Source of the DNA: JACCTU01 sp963848525 | GTDB taxonomy: Bacteria > Actinomycetota > Thermoleophilia > Gaiellales > Gaiellaceae | Assembly (NCBI GenBank): GCA_963848525.1 | Contig: CAWKDZ010000002.1 | Span: 744,001 to 808,000, forward strand | Direction: 5' to 3' | Length of the DNA: 64,000 bases | Part shown: positions 33,301-41,768 of the stretch, piece after piece | Numbering within the stretch: position 1 is the first letter of the stretch | Layout: each line of letters opens with the position of its first letter | Notes under the pieces: model-generated | Told to the model about the DNA's origin: nothing | Databases searched by the model: none | Seen by the model: only the letters and a program-made list of their open reading frames with translations | Position numbers and translations under genes: made by a program

Positions 33301-36039
33301 GATCTTCATCCCGGACGGCGTGACGAGGTGGCTGAAGACGTCCGCCGCGACGTCCTTGTCCTCCGGCGTCAGCTCGCCGAGCGCGCGCTCGAGATGCGTC
33401 CGCACGACCTCCTCGGCACCGCCGAGCCGCTCGAGTGTTTCGAGCCTGAGGACGTTCGAGCCCGCGGCGACCTCCTCTTCCCAGAGGCGGTGCAGCACAA
33501 GCTGGAGGTACGCCGCCTCGACGCGGGTCCGGGCGCCGTTCTGCCGCACGACGCCGCGGCCGCGCTGGCCGAGGACCACACGGCCCGCCGTCGTCTCGTC
33601 GAGCAGCGCCTCGACCAGCTCCGGTTCGATCGCGACTCTCGGTCCACGCCCAAGCTCGTTGTACTGCTCGATCGGACCGAGGATCGCGGCGCGCCCCGCA
33701 CGGCGGTCCAGATGGTCGAGGCGAAGGTAGTTGGCGAACAGGTTCGGGATGCGCGCCTTGAAGCGGTCGAGCCGCGAGAGCGCGTCATCCCGGATGGCAA
33801 GCAGGACGCTGACGCGCAGCCCCGGCCGCGTGACGAGGTCCGGGAGCTCGCCGGCGAGCGTGCCGACCCCCTCCTCGTGCTCGTGGTAGAGGAAGTACTC
33901 CTCGGTCTGGTCGAGCACGAGCAGGAGATCGCAGTCGAGCAGATCGGTCCAGTCGTGGAGCGTGTCGGTCGGCGTGGCGGCGCGTTCGCCGGTCACCAGG
34001 TCCGGGCCGAACACGTGGCGGAGCTCGGCTTCGACCTCGTCCAGGAGGGTCGCGACCGGGTCCTGCGTCCAGGAGTCGAACACGACGACGACGAACTCGG
34101 GATGACCGCGGGTCTCGAGGTTGCGCTTGGCCAGCCCGCGGAGGTGGTGCGCAACGCCTGCACGAAGAACGCTGCTCTTCCCGACCCCGCTCGCGCCGTA
34201 GAGGACGGTCAGCCGCGACGCGAGGAGATTCGCCGCGATCACCTCGCGCTCGCGCTCGCGGCCGAAGAAGAGGACGGCGTCGAGGTCCGAGTCCTCGAAC
34301 GGGGTCAGACCCTTGAACGGGGTGGTCACTACCTCGGGCGCCGCTGCGACGATCACGCGACCGCCTCCACGGCTCCGAGATGCGGCGCGCACGCCCGAGA
34401 CGTACTCGCCAAGCGGCAGGTCGAAGATGTCGACGTTGCGGTGGCGCCAGTACTGCTTCGTCATCGCGCCGGGGTTGGGCTGGATCGCCCAGGACCGGTA
34501 CGCCGCCTGCTGGTCTCCCCAGACCCGGTGCAAGAAGACTCGCAGGTGCCACTCGTCGAGCGCGTAGCCGAGGAAGAGGAAGTGGCTGCGGCGAAGCTTC
34601 GCCGCCAGCGTCACGGGCACGACGTTGGCGATCTCGGCCTGGGCGAGATAGCCGATGTAGTCGTCCTCGCTGACGACGAAGCTCTCGTGGTCGCGCTCCG
34701 GCCGCCGGTCGACCTGGCCGTGCAGCTTCAGGATTGCCGGGCGATCGGAGAGCGTCAGCTCGGCGTACGAGTTCGGGATCTCGACGATGGTCGGCTGGCC
34801 TGAGGGCGCGAAGTGGAGGAACTTCCCGCGGTCGCGGCCGGCGGCGACGTAGCAGACGACGTCGACCTCCTCGCCGGCCTCGGCGAACGCGCGCTCGAGC
34901 GTCTGGTCGTAGTGGCTCGTGACCAGGAGCGGATACGGCGCGCCGCCTGCGCGGGCCGCCGCTGCCAGCTCGACGGCGAGGGTGTGCACGGGCCCGGGCG
35001 GGTAGTCGTGGTCGAAGACGCCGTGCAGCTCGTCGTACAGCGGCCCGACGCCCTTCGTCAGGGCGACGTACTGCGAGACCTGAGCGAGGTCGTGCGCGCG
35101 CTCGCGGGGAACGTCGAACCGGTGCGCGAGGAACGCGGCCGCGTCGTCGGCGGTCGGCGGAAAGCGTGGATCGTGCGCAGACCACGTCGCGTCGCTCGGG
35201 CGGTCGGCGAGGTTGACGCCGAAGCCGAGGACGACAATGAGGCGTCCGTCGTGCAGTGCGCGGACGACGTCGTCGTAATGGTCGTCGGTGAGATCCTCCG
35301 GTGGGTGCGCCTCGAGCGGCGCCTCCTGTCGGAGGATCGACGCGTGCAGCCGTTGGAGCTCGGGTCCCGGCTCGATGCCGAGCCCCTCGACCAGCTCGCG
35401 CCTCGCCTGCTGGTAGGCCGTGAGCGCCTCAGCCTGTCGACCGGAGCGGTAGAGGGCGAGCATCAGCTGCCCGCGCAGTCGCTCGCGCATCGAGTTCGCG
35501 GCAACGAGCGCCTCGAGCTCGGGGACGAGCTCGCGGTCGCGGCCGAGCTCGAGCTCCGCGTCGATCCGCTCCTCGATCGCGGTCAGGCGCAGTTCGTCGA
35601 GCCGGCGACTCTCGTTCTCGGCCCACGGTTCGAAGGTGAAGTCGGAGAGCGCTCCGCCCCGCCAGAGCGAGAGCGCGGCGGCGATCCGTTCCGCTCGTTC
35701 GGCCGGCGTCCCGCGGCGCGCGTCCGCGACGGCACGCTCGAAGCGGACCGAGTCGATCTGCTCGCCGTCGACCATCAAGGCGTAGCCCGGCGACTTCGTG
35801 GCGAGCACCCCCGCACTCAGAGCCTTGCGGAGCTGGGACACGAAGTTCTGGAGTGACGTCGCCGCCGTCCGGGGCGGCGTCTCGCCCCAGAGGTCGTCGA
35901 TCAGCCGGTCGCTGGAGACGACCTCGCGCGGGCAGGTCAGCAGCCGCGCGAGCAGGGCACGCTGCTTTTGCCCGCCCAGCGCGAGTGGTAGACCCTCGGA
36001 GAGGACCTCGAGTGGCCCGAGGATGCGGAACTCGAGCAT
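30316..36039 (-). CDS. BTAD-SIR2-nSTAND1-TM-WD40 multidomain protein
   Basis: 1,907 residues in one unbroken frame. In order: an OmpR-like winged helix (1-95, FRILGPLEVL, GGQKQRALLARLL); a BTAD helical domain (95-245), together a SARP module; a SIR2-like domain (255-550) with LIVVLGFGVNL, TSHYDQTLE, KLHGQVD and FLFLGYALDEW; an nSTAND1 NTPase (575-985) opening PFKGLTPFEDSD with P-loop GASGVGKSS (Lys near 621) and LLLVLDQTEEYF. Then one transmembrane helix (about 998-1025), an Ala/Glu/Arg coiled coil (1026-1160) and about 16 WD40 units (1205-1885), enough for two propellers. The start is ATG 36039, typical for BTAD proteins; GTG 36057 is also possible. SIR2-STAND proteins are known antiphage sensors, while SARP modules activate transcription. 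The combined role here is inference. Confidence 0.88.
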   Translation of the reverse strand: MLEFRILGPLEVLSEGLPLALGGQKQRALLARLLTCPREVVSSDRLIDDLWGETPPRTAATSLQNFVSQLRKALSAGVLATKSPGYALMVDGEQIDSVRFERAVADARRGTPAERAERIAAALSLWRGGALSDFTFEPWAENESRRLDELRLTAIEERIDAELELGRDRELVPELEALVAANSMRERLRGQLMLALYRSGRQAEALTAYQQARRELVEGLGIEPGPELQRLHASILRQEAPLEAHPPEDLTDDHYDDVVRALHDGRLIVVLGFGVNLADRPSDATWSAHDPRFPPTADDAAAFLAHRFDVPRERAHDLAQVSQYVALTKGVGPLYDELHGVFDHDYPPGPVHTLAVELAAAARAGGAPYPLLVTSHYDQTLERAFAEAGEEVDVVCYVAAGRDRGKFLHFAPSGQPTIVEIPNSYAELTLSDRPAILKLHGQVDRRPERDHESFVVSEDDYIGYLAQAEIANVVPVTLAAKLRRSHFLFLGYALDEWHLRVFLHRVWGDQQAAYRSWAIQPNPGAMTKQYWRHRNVDIFDLPLGEYVSGVRAASRSRGGGRVIVAAAPEVVTTPFKGLTPFEDSDLDAVLFFGREREREVIAANLLASRLTVLYGASGVGKSSVLRAGVAHHLRGLAKRNLETRGHPEFVVVVFDSWTQDPVATLLDEVEAELRHVFGPDLVTGERAATPTDTLHDWTDLLDCDLLLVLDQTEEYFLYHEHEEGVGTLAGELPDLVTRPGLRVSVLLAIRDDALSRLDRFKARIPNLFANYLRLDHLDRRAGRAAILGPIEQYNELGRGPRVAIEPELVEALLDETTAGRVVLGQRGRGVVRQNGARTRVEAAYLQLVLHRLWEEEVAAGSNVLRLETLERLGGAEEVVRTHLERALGELTPEDKDVAADVFSHLVTPSGMKIAHGLHDLAQYAHVREERLAPIVALLVTERILRPVAKPQNGANGTADASPFEIFHDVLGDAVLAWRTTHESERRLVQERAEADRRHRRILAVLLISFVALAAMTAVAAYALTQRAEASRQAERATEQAAIAEQERANAEAQEQQAVEAADRAEAAEADAVEQRDNARAAEADAETERARAEEQESVAVSERDEARHQRAVAESERSRADKLRIVAQKDRTVADRERRSALTQKRNAERERTRARAGEFTALAQATLTQDPEQSIKHALSAARLASNERIESALRDGLLAVRLRAELSGGGPLDGAVFSGDGGTLATAASNGLVRIFRISGGGGPSFRTLQQGGVGGRPSLVRTLRHTAAVETIAFSPDARLVAVGGEDGKVAVWDVASGFLRTQHSQADDVTWVEFSPDGRVLVTASADRTVRTWDVATGLPLHTLEHPTGVRSARFSPDSRLLVTAPTVRDRFARVFEVASGRSVAQLVHGGVVTSAQFTPDGSRVVSTGTRNLFIWERSTWTLRHPPLTGHTTAVHGAVVKPDSRQILTYDDSGTARLWQIESGDIVTVIQRHDNEINDAAFQPGPAGDSIVTGSTDTTARVWDGRSGVVQATLAGHREDVTTATYHPSGRWILTASLDGTARLWDETFEPTLAELGKHAGGGATAAVTPDGNFVASGGSDGAIQIRRVDGTLVRTLPHAGRINVVAFSSAGGHLLTASEDGTARLWRVAGWRLLRTYVHGSPVRFASLSRDGSRVATGAADRSVKTWASGAEPVHTLRHAGILSSVVLHPAGTVLLTTALDGTGRLWSTASGAELHVLRHEDAIRAAAMSPDGTRVATASADGTARLWNTETGAPLHTLEGHREELTAVAFSADGRRLVTAAANGHLRTWNVSSGKGLATFRGHVATVFGVAFSRDGRWVVSAGPSAAGIWIAANGKRMYFLRGHAANLSTAVFTRNSRRVVTSGADGTVRTHVCDVCGELPELRALARRRLDQITRVGVRD

Positions 36040-36070
36040 CGCGAACGTTTGTAGCACTCGACACTTCCGA

Positions 36071-36122
36071 CTTCTAGAGCAGGGTCGGTGAGTTTCAAAG
36101 CGGTGTGAGCGCCGTGTGAGCG
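36071..36122 (-). promoter_or_regulatory. Promoter of the giant gene with 11-bp-period direct repeats
   Basis: On the minus strand: -35 TTGAAA (36093-36098), 16 bases, -10 TAGAAG (36071-36076). Four bases upstream of the -35 are two exact copies of GTGTGAGCG (plus-strand sense, 36103-36111 and 36114-36122) with an 11-bp period. This is the spacing of SARP-binding direct repeats, so autoregulation is plausible. Confidence 0.45.
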
Positions 36123-36203
36123 GATGCCCGCGGTCCGCCCCCGTTAGCGGGCGGTTGGGAGCCGCTGAGTGGCCGGTTTGGACCCCCTCCGACGGTGGCC
36201 GCC

Positions 36204-37256
36204 ATGGCTACCAACTCGCAGCACACCAAGCGCGGCGCACGCCGCACCAGCATCGTCTTCGTCCTCCTCGTCGCCCTCGCCGGGGCCGTTTCCACCGCGG
36301 CGGTCGCCGCCGGGACGCAGCGCGCGGCCGCGGCCGCCGACCCGGAAGGGTCGTACGGCTGGCCCATCCGCCCCTTCGGCCAGGCCCACCCCGTGCGCGG
36401 CGGCTTCGCCGACCCGCGCACCCAGTTCGCCGGGCCGCCGACGGCCGCCGGACTGAACGGCCCCGGGAACTTCCAGTACCACATGGGCGTCGACATCACG
36501 GCCGCCGCGGGCACGGCCGTCTACGCCGTCCGCTCCGGCGTCGCGCACATTCGCTCGCGCGAGACCGTCGTGGTCAGATCGGACGGCGAGACCTTCGAGT
36601 ACTGGCACATCGTCCCGTCGGTTCGCGAAGCTCAGCGCGTCACGGCCTTCGAGACGGTGCTGGGCCACATCCGGCCCGGTGAGTACGAGCACGTGCACCT
36701 GACGGAGTACCGCGACGGACAGGCTGTCAACCCACTCGCTCCGGGCCATCTGACGCCCTACGCCGACCGAACGACGCCGCGTGTCGAGTCCGCCCTCTAC
36801 CTTCGCGGCGGTCGCGCGCTCCTGCCGGAGTTTCTCCACGGCCGGGTGCAGCTGGCCGTGGCGGCATCCGACCAGCCTGCACTCGTGACCCCGGGCAGGT
36901 GGGACGGTTTGCCCGTCACGCCGGCGCGGATCATGTGGCGCGTCGAGCGGGCCAAGGACGGCAAGGTCCTCGTCCCGGAGCGCGAAGCGTTCGACGTGCG
37001 CGAGGCGCTCCCTCGCGCCGAGTTCTGGCAGACCTACGTGCGCGGCACGCGGCAGAACATGGCGAGCTTCGTCGGCCGCAAGATGTGGCGGCAGCCCGGC
37101 GTCTACGTGTTTCGGCTCGACGCGTCGTTCGACACGCGGCGCTTGAAGGACGACGTCTACGAGCTAGTCGTGACGGCGAGCGACACCCGGGGCAACGCCG
37201 GCACCGGGCGCTTCGTGTTCACGATCCACAACAAGCGGGGCTTCTTCAGCCGCTGA
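36204..37256 (+). CDS. Secreted M23-like (LytM) metallopeptidase-domain protein
   Basis: About 350 residues. A basic start and a hydrophobic segment (SIVFVLLVALAGAVSTAAVA) form a signal peptide. The domain from about residue 50 to 175 has the M23 zinc pattern YHMGVDI (H-x3-D, about 93-97) and HVHLTEY (HxH, about 163), with TAVYAVRSGVAHI between. The C-terminal half is beta-rich and ends in an Ig-like segment (DDVYELVVTASDTRGNAG). It may cleave or bind peptidoglycan, but the catalytic His and the substrate are not certain. It diverges from the giant gene. Its 3' end overlaps the converging MFS gene by 93 bases. Confidence 0.75.
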   Translation: MATNSQHTKRGARRTSIVFVLLVALAGAVSTAAVAAGTQRAAAAADPEGSYGWPIRPFGQAHPVRGGFADPRTQFAGPPTAAGLNGPGNFQYHMGVDITAAAGTAVYAVRSGVAHIRSRETVVVRSDGETFEYWHIVPSVREAQRVTAFETVLGHIRPGEYEHVHLTEYRDGQAVNPLAPGHLTPYADRTTPRVESALYLRGGRALLPEFLHGRVQLAVAASDQPALVTPGRWDGLPVTPARIMWRVERAKDGKVLVPEREAFDVREALPRAEFWQTYVRGTRQNMASFVGRKMWRQPGVYVFRLDASFDTRRLKDDVYELVVTASDTRGNAGTGRFVFTIHNKRGFFSR

Positions 37257-38453
37257 CCCGCGTTCGCGCAGGCCCGCCGCGGCGAGCACGAGGCCGCAGA
37301 TCGTGTTCCCGACCAGGATCGCCGCGAGCACGGCCGTGAGCGAGAACGACTCCAGCGCCGGGCCCGCCGCGAGCGCGCCGAGCGGCGCGAGGATCAGAGC
37401 GACCGTGACTGCGGCGGTGTGCACGGTCGGCCGCAGCGCCACCGGCGTCCTCATCGTCCGCACGGTGATGACGCACGCGTTCAAGACCGGGAAGAAGAGC
37501 CCGGCGACGGCCGCCGACGCGGCGACGACGGGCCACGAAAGGTCCGGCAACAGCATCCACATCACCGCGGTCTGGCCGGCGGACGACGCGCTCGCGAGGA
37601 GGATCCGGTCGACGCTCCCGATGATCCGGTACGCGCCGACGGCGCCGATCACCGAGCCGACGCCGAAGCCGCCGAAGATCCAGCCGAGGATCTCGGGGCG
37701 GTCGCCGTAGCGCTCGAGCACCAGCACCGGGAAGACGACCGCCATCGCCGTCCAGACGATGTTCATGCCGGTGATCGAGAGCATCCACGCGCGCAGGAGG
37801 CGGTCTCCCAGAAGGAAGCGGACCCCGTCGATCACGCCGGTCGGCTCGTCCTCGGCGTGCGACACGGGCTTCGGCCGCACCCAGACCGCGACGAGCACGA
37901 ACGCGACCGCGTAGCTCGCGGCGTCGACGTACAGGACGTTCGTCTCGCCGATCACGGCGATCAGCACACCGCCCAGTGCGGGGCCGACGATGCCGGCGAT
38001 CGCGAGCGCCGTCTGGAGCAGCGACATCGTCTGGCCGACGCGGGCCTCGTCCTCGCCGACGAGCTCCGGGACCACTACTCGCTGCGCCGTGGCGTGCGGG
38101 ACCATGAAGATCCCGACGGCGAAGACGAGCGCCACGAGCGCGCCGAACGAGAGCGCGCCCATGAGGTGCAGCGTCGGGATCGCGGCGAGCAGCACGGCGC
38201 GGGCGGCGTCGGCGACCAGGAACGTGCGTCGGGTCCCGAGCCGGCTCGTCATGGCGCCGCTCGCGAGGCCGAAGAACGCGACCGGGGCCATCTCCGCCGC
38301 GACGACGATCGACGTCTTCACCGGCGAGCCGGTGGTCGTGAGGACGAACCACGGGAGCACGATGTACGTCATCTGCGAGCCGGCGCTCGAGATGCCCTCG
38401 GCCGCGACCAGCGCACGCACGCCGCGGTCGCGGAGCACGCCGGGCATGCTCAT
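37164..38453 (-). CDS. MFS transporter (paralogue 2, third in tandem)
   Basis: About 429 residues, 12 transmembrane helices. Shared landmarks with the other MFS genes are LPWFVLTTTGSPVKTSIVVA, MTSRLGTRRTFLV, QRVVVPELVGEDEARVGQ and TNVLYVDAASYAVAF. The last 40 residues (from RERGSAAEEAPL) are hydrophilic and overlap the M23-like gene on the other strand by 93 bases, so the C-terminus is uncertain. The ATG 38453 overlaps the previous gene by 4 bases (an in-frame ATG at 38447 is an alternative). Confidence 0.85.
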   Translation of the reverse strand: MSMPGVLRDRGVRALVAAEGISSAGSQMTYIVLPWFVLTTTGSPVKTSIVVAAEMAPVAFFGLASGAMTSRLGTRRTFLVADAARAVLLAAIPTLHLMGALSFGALVALVFAVGIFMVPHATAQRVVVPELVGEDEARVGQTMSLLQTALAIAGIVGPALGGVLIAVIGETNVLYVDAASYAVAFVLVAVWVRPKPVSHAEDEPTGVIDGVRFLLGDRLLRAWMLSITGMNIVWTAMAVVFPVLVLERYGDRPEILGWIFGGFGVGSVIGAVGAYRIIGSVDRILLASASSAGQTAVMWMLLPDLSWPVVAASAAVAGLFFPVLNACVITVRTMRTPVALRPTVHTAAVTVALILAPLGALAAGPALESFSLTAVLAAILVGNTICGLVLAAAGLRERGSAAEEAPLVVDREHEAPGAGVAPGVARRHD

Positions 38454-39685
38454 GCGGCGGCGAGAAGCCGTTTCGAGGCGCGAAACCGCAGGCCGGCGAG
38501 CGCGAACGCCACGACCGCGACGGTATCGACTGCGACCACCACCGCGAGGGTCTCGTCGACGCCGAAGTGCTCGAGGGCGGGGCCTGTGGCCACGAGCGCG
38601 ATCGGGCCCAGGATCGTCGTCGCGGTGATCACCACCGAGTAGACCTTGGTGCGCAGGTGCCGCGGCGTGCGGAGCTGGAGGATCGTGTGGAGCGGCGCGT
38701 TCACGAGACCGTTCGCGAGGCCGGCCACCGCCATCGCGGCGACGAGCACGGCCGGCGGCACGTGGAAGACGAACAGCCAGAGCGGCAACGCCATGCCCAG
38801 CTCCCCCACGCTCGCAAGGAGCAGACGGTCGACCGACGCGACGATCCGGTAGGCGATCACGCTGCCGAGGACTGCGCCGATGCCGAAGCCGGCGAAGATC
38901 CACCCGACGATCTCGGGCTGCTCGCCGAACCGCGTCACCACGAGCACCGGCGTAGCGGCGAAGAACGCGAGCCACGCGACGTCGCCGACGATCACCGCGA
39001 GCGTCCACGGACGCAGTAGCGGGTCGCGGCCGAGGAAACGGACGACCGGGCCGAGACCGCGGTCGTCCTCCGCTTCCTGCGCCGCGGCGTGTTTGCCCGG
39101 CACGCGCACGAGCGCGGCGACGAGCACGAAGCCGATTACGAAGGTCGCGGCGTCGAACAGGAGCACCTCGGTGGCGCCGAACACGCCGATCAGCACGCCG
39201 GCAAGCGGCGGCCCGAGGATCATCGTCACCCGGCTCGCCGTCTGGAGCAGGGCGTTCGCCTGCCCGAGCCTCGCCTCGTCCTCGCCGACGAGGTCGGGCA
39301 GGAGCACGGTCTTTGACGCGAAGGAGGGCGTGGCGAAGACGCCGACCGCGAAGACGAGCACGAGCAGGAGCGGGAACGAGAGCGCGTCCGCGACGTGGAG
39401 GAGCGGAATCGCGGCCATCAGCGGCGCGCGCACGCCGTCGCAGATCAGCATCGTCCGCCGCGCGCCGAGCCGCGTCGCGAGCCCGCCGGCGAGGCCGCCG
39501 ACCGCGACGGCGACGGTCTCGACCGCGAGCACGATCGTCATGCGCGTGGGCGAGCCCGAGGTCGTCAGCACGAACCACGGGAGCGCAACCCACGTCATCT
39601 GCGACCCCGTCAGCGAGACGATCTCGCGCGCGAGCAGGCCGACCAGACCGCGGTTGCGCAGGAGGTGAGGCTCGCCCGCGCTCAA
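38450..39685 (-). CDS. MFS transporter (paralogue 3, second in tandem)
   Basis: About 411 residues from TTG 39685, which overlaps the previous stop (TTGA). It has LPWFVLTTSGSPTRMTIVLA, LATRLGARRTMLI, KTVLLPDLVGEDEARLGQ and EVLLFDAATFVIGF, nearly the same layout as its neighbour, so the tandem genes arose by duplication. The substrate is unknown; transporters of this group often export drugs or small peptides. Confidence 0.85.
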   Translation of the reverse strand: MSAGEPHLLRNRGLVGLLAREIVSLTGSQMTWVALPWFVLTTSGSPTRMTIVLAVETVAVAVGGLAGGLATRLGARRTMLICDGVRAPLMAAIPLLHVADALSFPLLLVLVFAVGVFATPSFASKTVLLPDLVGEDEARLGQANALLQTASRVTMILGPPLAGVLIGVFGATEVLLFDAATFVIGFVLVAALVRVPGKHAAAQEAEDDRGLGPVVRFLGRDPLLRPWTLAVIVGDVAWLAFFAATPVLVVTRFGEQPEIVGWIFAGFGIGAVLGSVIAYRIVASVDRLLLASVGELGMALPLWLFVFHVPPAVLVAAMAVAGLANGLVNAPLHTILQLRTPRHLRTKVYSVVITATTILGPIALVATGPALEHFGVDETLAVVVAVDTVAVVAFALAGLRFRASKRLLAAA

Positions 39686-40938
39686 ACCGTGGTCGGAGCA
39701 GGGTGTGCTGCCTCTCGCCCGCGGTCCATCTCGCGGAACACGGGGTTGAAGACACCCGCGCTCGTGACCGCGAGGTAGCAGACCCCGATCGCGAACAGGG
39801 TCGGGCCGACGCCGAACGCGTCGACGACGATCCCGCCGAGGAGCGCACCCGCCGGGATCGCGAGGTACGACCCGGACGCGGCGGCGCCGAAGACCCGGCC
39901 TCGCAGCTCCGCGGGCACGCGCTCGTACGCCACTGTCGCGAGCACCGGGTTCAGCGGCCCGGACGCGAGCCCCCACGCCGCCATCAGCACGAGGGTCGTC
40001 GGGAGCGACGGCATGGTCGCGAGGGCGAGGTACGGAAACGCGGCCAGGAGAAAGGCGAAGACGAACGTGTTCCGGCGCGAGAACCGATGGCCGACCGCGC
40101 CGAAGGCGAGCGAGCCGACCAGGGCCGCGCCTCCGAACACGCCGAACATCGTCCCCAGGTAGACGGCGCTGCCGAACGCCTCCTGGGCGTAGACCGGGAA
40201 CAAGACCGGGATCGGCGCGTCCAGGAAGTTCGTGAGCAGCACGGTCAGAACGACCGTGCGCACGAAGCGGTCGCGAGTGATGAAGCTGAGGCCTTCGCGT
40301 AGGTCCGCGAAGTAGCGCCCTGGCGTCTCGCCCTGGGGCTTCGCCGCGGGGGCAGGGACACCGCGCCAGACGAGCAGCGCCGAGATCGCGAATGTCGCGG
40401 CGTCGAGCCAGAGGACGCTGGTCGCGCCGATCGTCCCGATCAACAGGCCCGCGACGGGCGCGCCGACGAGCAGCGAGCCCCGCTGGATCGCGCCCGCGAT
40501 GCCGGTCGCGCGCTCGAGGCGCGTGCCGGCGAGCTCGACGAGATCGGGCAGGAGCGATCGGCGCGCGGTCGTCCCGGGCGCATCGAAGAGCGCCCCGACG
40601 AACACGAGCGCGAACAGCTGCCAGAGCTCGATCCCGACCGTGACGTGCAGGAGCGGGATCAGCGCGACGGTCGCCCCGCTGAGCAGGTCGGAGGCGATGC
40701 TCATCCGGCGGAACCCGAGCCGGTCGACGATCGCACCGCCGAAGAACGACGCGAGCACGGTCGGGAGGAAGGTCAGCGCCGCCGCGACCCCCGTCAGCGT
40801 CGCGCTCCCCGTCGTCTGGAGCACGAACCACGGGACGGCGACGTACCCCATCGCGTTGCCCGTCAGCGAGACGGCGTCCGCGGCGAGCAGCGTGACGAGC
40901 GGGCGGCGTCGCCCTGCAGACCCCCGTTGTCGAGGCAT
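39682..40938 (-). CDS. MFS transporter (paralogue 4, first in tandem)
   Basis: 418 residues, 12 transmembrane helices. It has VPWFVLQTTGSATLTGVAAA, IVDRLGFRRMSI (motif A) and RRSLLPDLVELAGTRLERA, and is more distant from the other two. Its ATG shares one base with the DUF4097 stop (TGATG). The whole chain from the RHH gene to the last MFS is thus linked by overlaps and probably forms one operon read from 42.4 kb. Confidence 0.87.
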   Translation of the reverse strand: MPRQRGSAGRRRPLVTLLAADAVSLTGNAMGYVAVPWFVLQTTGSATLTGVAAALTFLPTVLASFFGGAIVDRLGFRRMSIASDLLSGATVALIPLLHVTVGIELWQLFALVFVGALFDAPGTTARRSLLPDLVELAGTRLERATGIAGAIQRGSLLVGAPVAGLLIGTIGATSVLWLDAATFAISALLVWRGVPAPAAKPQGETPGRYFADLREGLSFITRDRFVRTVVLTVLLTNFLDAPIPVLFPVYAQEAFGSAVYLGTMFGVFGGAALVGSLAFGAVGHRFSRRNTFVFAFLLAAFPYLALATMPSLPTTLVLMAAWGLASGPLNPVLATVAYERVPAELRGRVFGAAASGSYLAIPAGALLGGIVVDAFGVGPTLFAIGVCYLAVTSAGVFNPVFREMDRGREAAHPAPTTV

Positions 40939-41768
40939 CAGGCCCGGACGATCTTGATGTCGCCGCTCATCGCGGTCGCCTTGAGCTCGACCAGCGGTCC
41001 CTCGCCGTCGTCCTCGGCGCCGGTGTCGAGGTCGGAGGTCGCGTCACCGGTGACCGTCTTCACGTCCATCCAGACGCGGGAGCCGCGGCGGACGCCGACG
41101 AGCATGTCGCCGGACACCGACTTCAGCTCGACCGCACCCTGGGAGACGGCGCCGACGCGAAGGTTGCCGGACGCGCTGTTGATCGAGACGGCGCCGCCGA
41201 CCTCGTCGAGGTTCACGTCGCCTGCGGCGGTCTTGACCTCGGCGGTTGCCCCGACCGGCCCGGCGGAGACGTCGCCGGCCGCCGTCTGCACCTTGAGCGC
41301 GCCGCCGACGCGGTCGATCTTGACGTCGCCGCTCGCAACCTTGACCGCCGCGTCGCGCTCGACCTCCTCGACGGAGACGTCGCCGGAGCCGGTCTTCGTC
41401 TGGAGCTGGCCCAGGCGGCCGCGAGCGCGGATCCCACCGGACCCGGTCGTCGCCTCGAGCGAGCTCCCGTGCGGTGCGGTGACCTTGATCTTGACGTCGT
41501 CGCGCTTGTCGAAGCTGATCGCGATCTTGATCCGCCCCATGCTCCAGCCGAATTCGTCCGGGTCGGAGTCGATCAGGAGCTCGTCGTAGTCGCCGCGCGG
41601 CTCGAGCCGGATCTCTGAGCGCTCGATCTGGTCGCGCGCGCGCTCGGTCGTGCCGGTGAGCTCGACCGTCGTCTCGGCGACGTCGGCGGTCTCGACCTCG
41701 AGGCTCCCCCGCGGCAGCTTCACGTTGACGGTGAGCGGCCGCGGGGTCGGGAACGTCTCGGTCCTCAT
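40938..41768 (-). CDS. DUF4097 beta-strand repeat protein
   Basis: 276 residues without a signal peptide. The C-terminal two thirds is a beta-helix of short repeats with a GD-x-V-type turn (TGSGDVSVEEV, VASGDVKIDRV, TAAGDVSAGPV, TAAGDVNLDEV, VSGDMLVGV). The N-terminal part is a small beta domain (TVNVKLPRGSLEVETADV). Family function is unknown; it is widely paired with HicB/RHH proteins in actinobacteria. Its ATG overlaps the stop of the 42-residue micro-protein (ATGA) and its stop overlaps the first MFS gene. Confidence 0.88.
   Translation of the reverse strand: MRTETFPTPRPLTVNVKLPRGSLEVETADVAETTVELTGTTERARDQIERSEIRLEPRGDYDELLIDSDPDEFGWSMGRIKIAISFDKRDDVKIKVTAPHGSSLEATTGSGGIRARGRLGQLQTKTGSGDVSVEEVERDAAVKVASGDVKIDRVGGALKVQTAAGDVSAGPVGATAEVKTAAGDVNLDEVGGAVSINSASGNLRVGAVSQGAVELKSVSGDMLVGVRRGSRVWMDVKTVTGDATSDLDTGAEDDGEGPLVELKATAMSGDIKIVRA

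Noticed and set aside
30163..34803. A 1,546-codon plus-strand open frame opposite the giant gene
   Set aside because: It is antisense to recognisable SIR2, STAND and WD40 domains; composition and lack of domains show it is a shadow.
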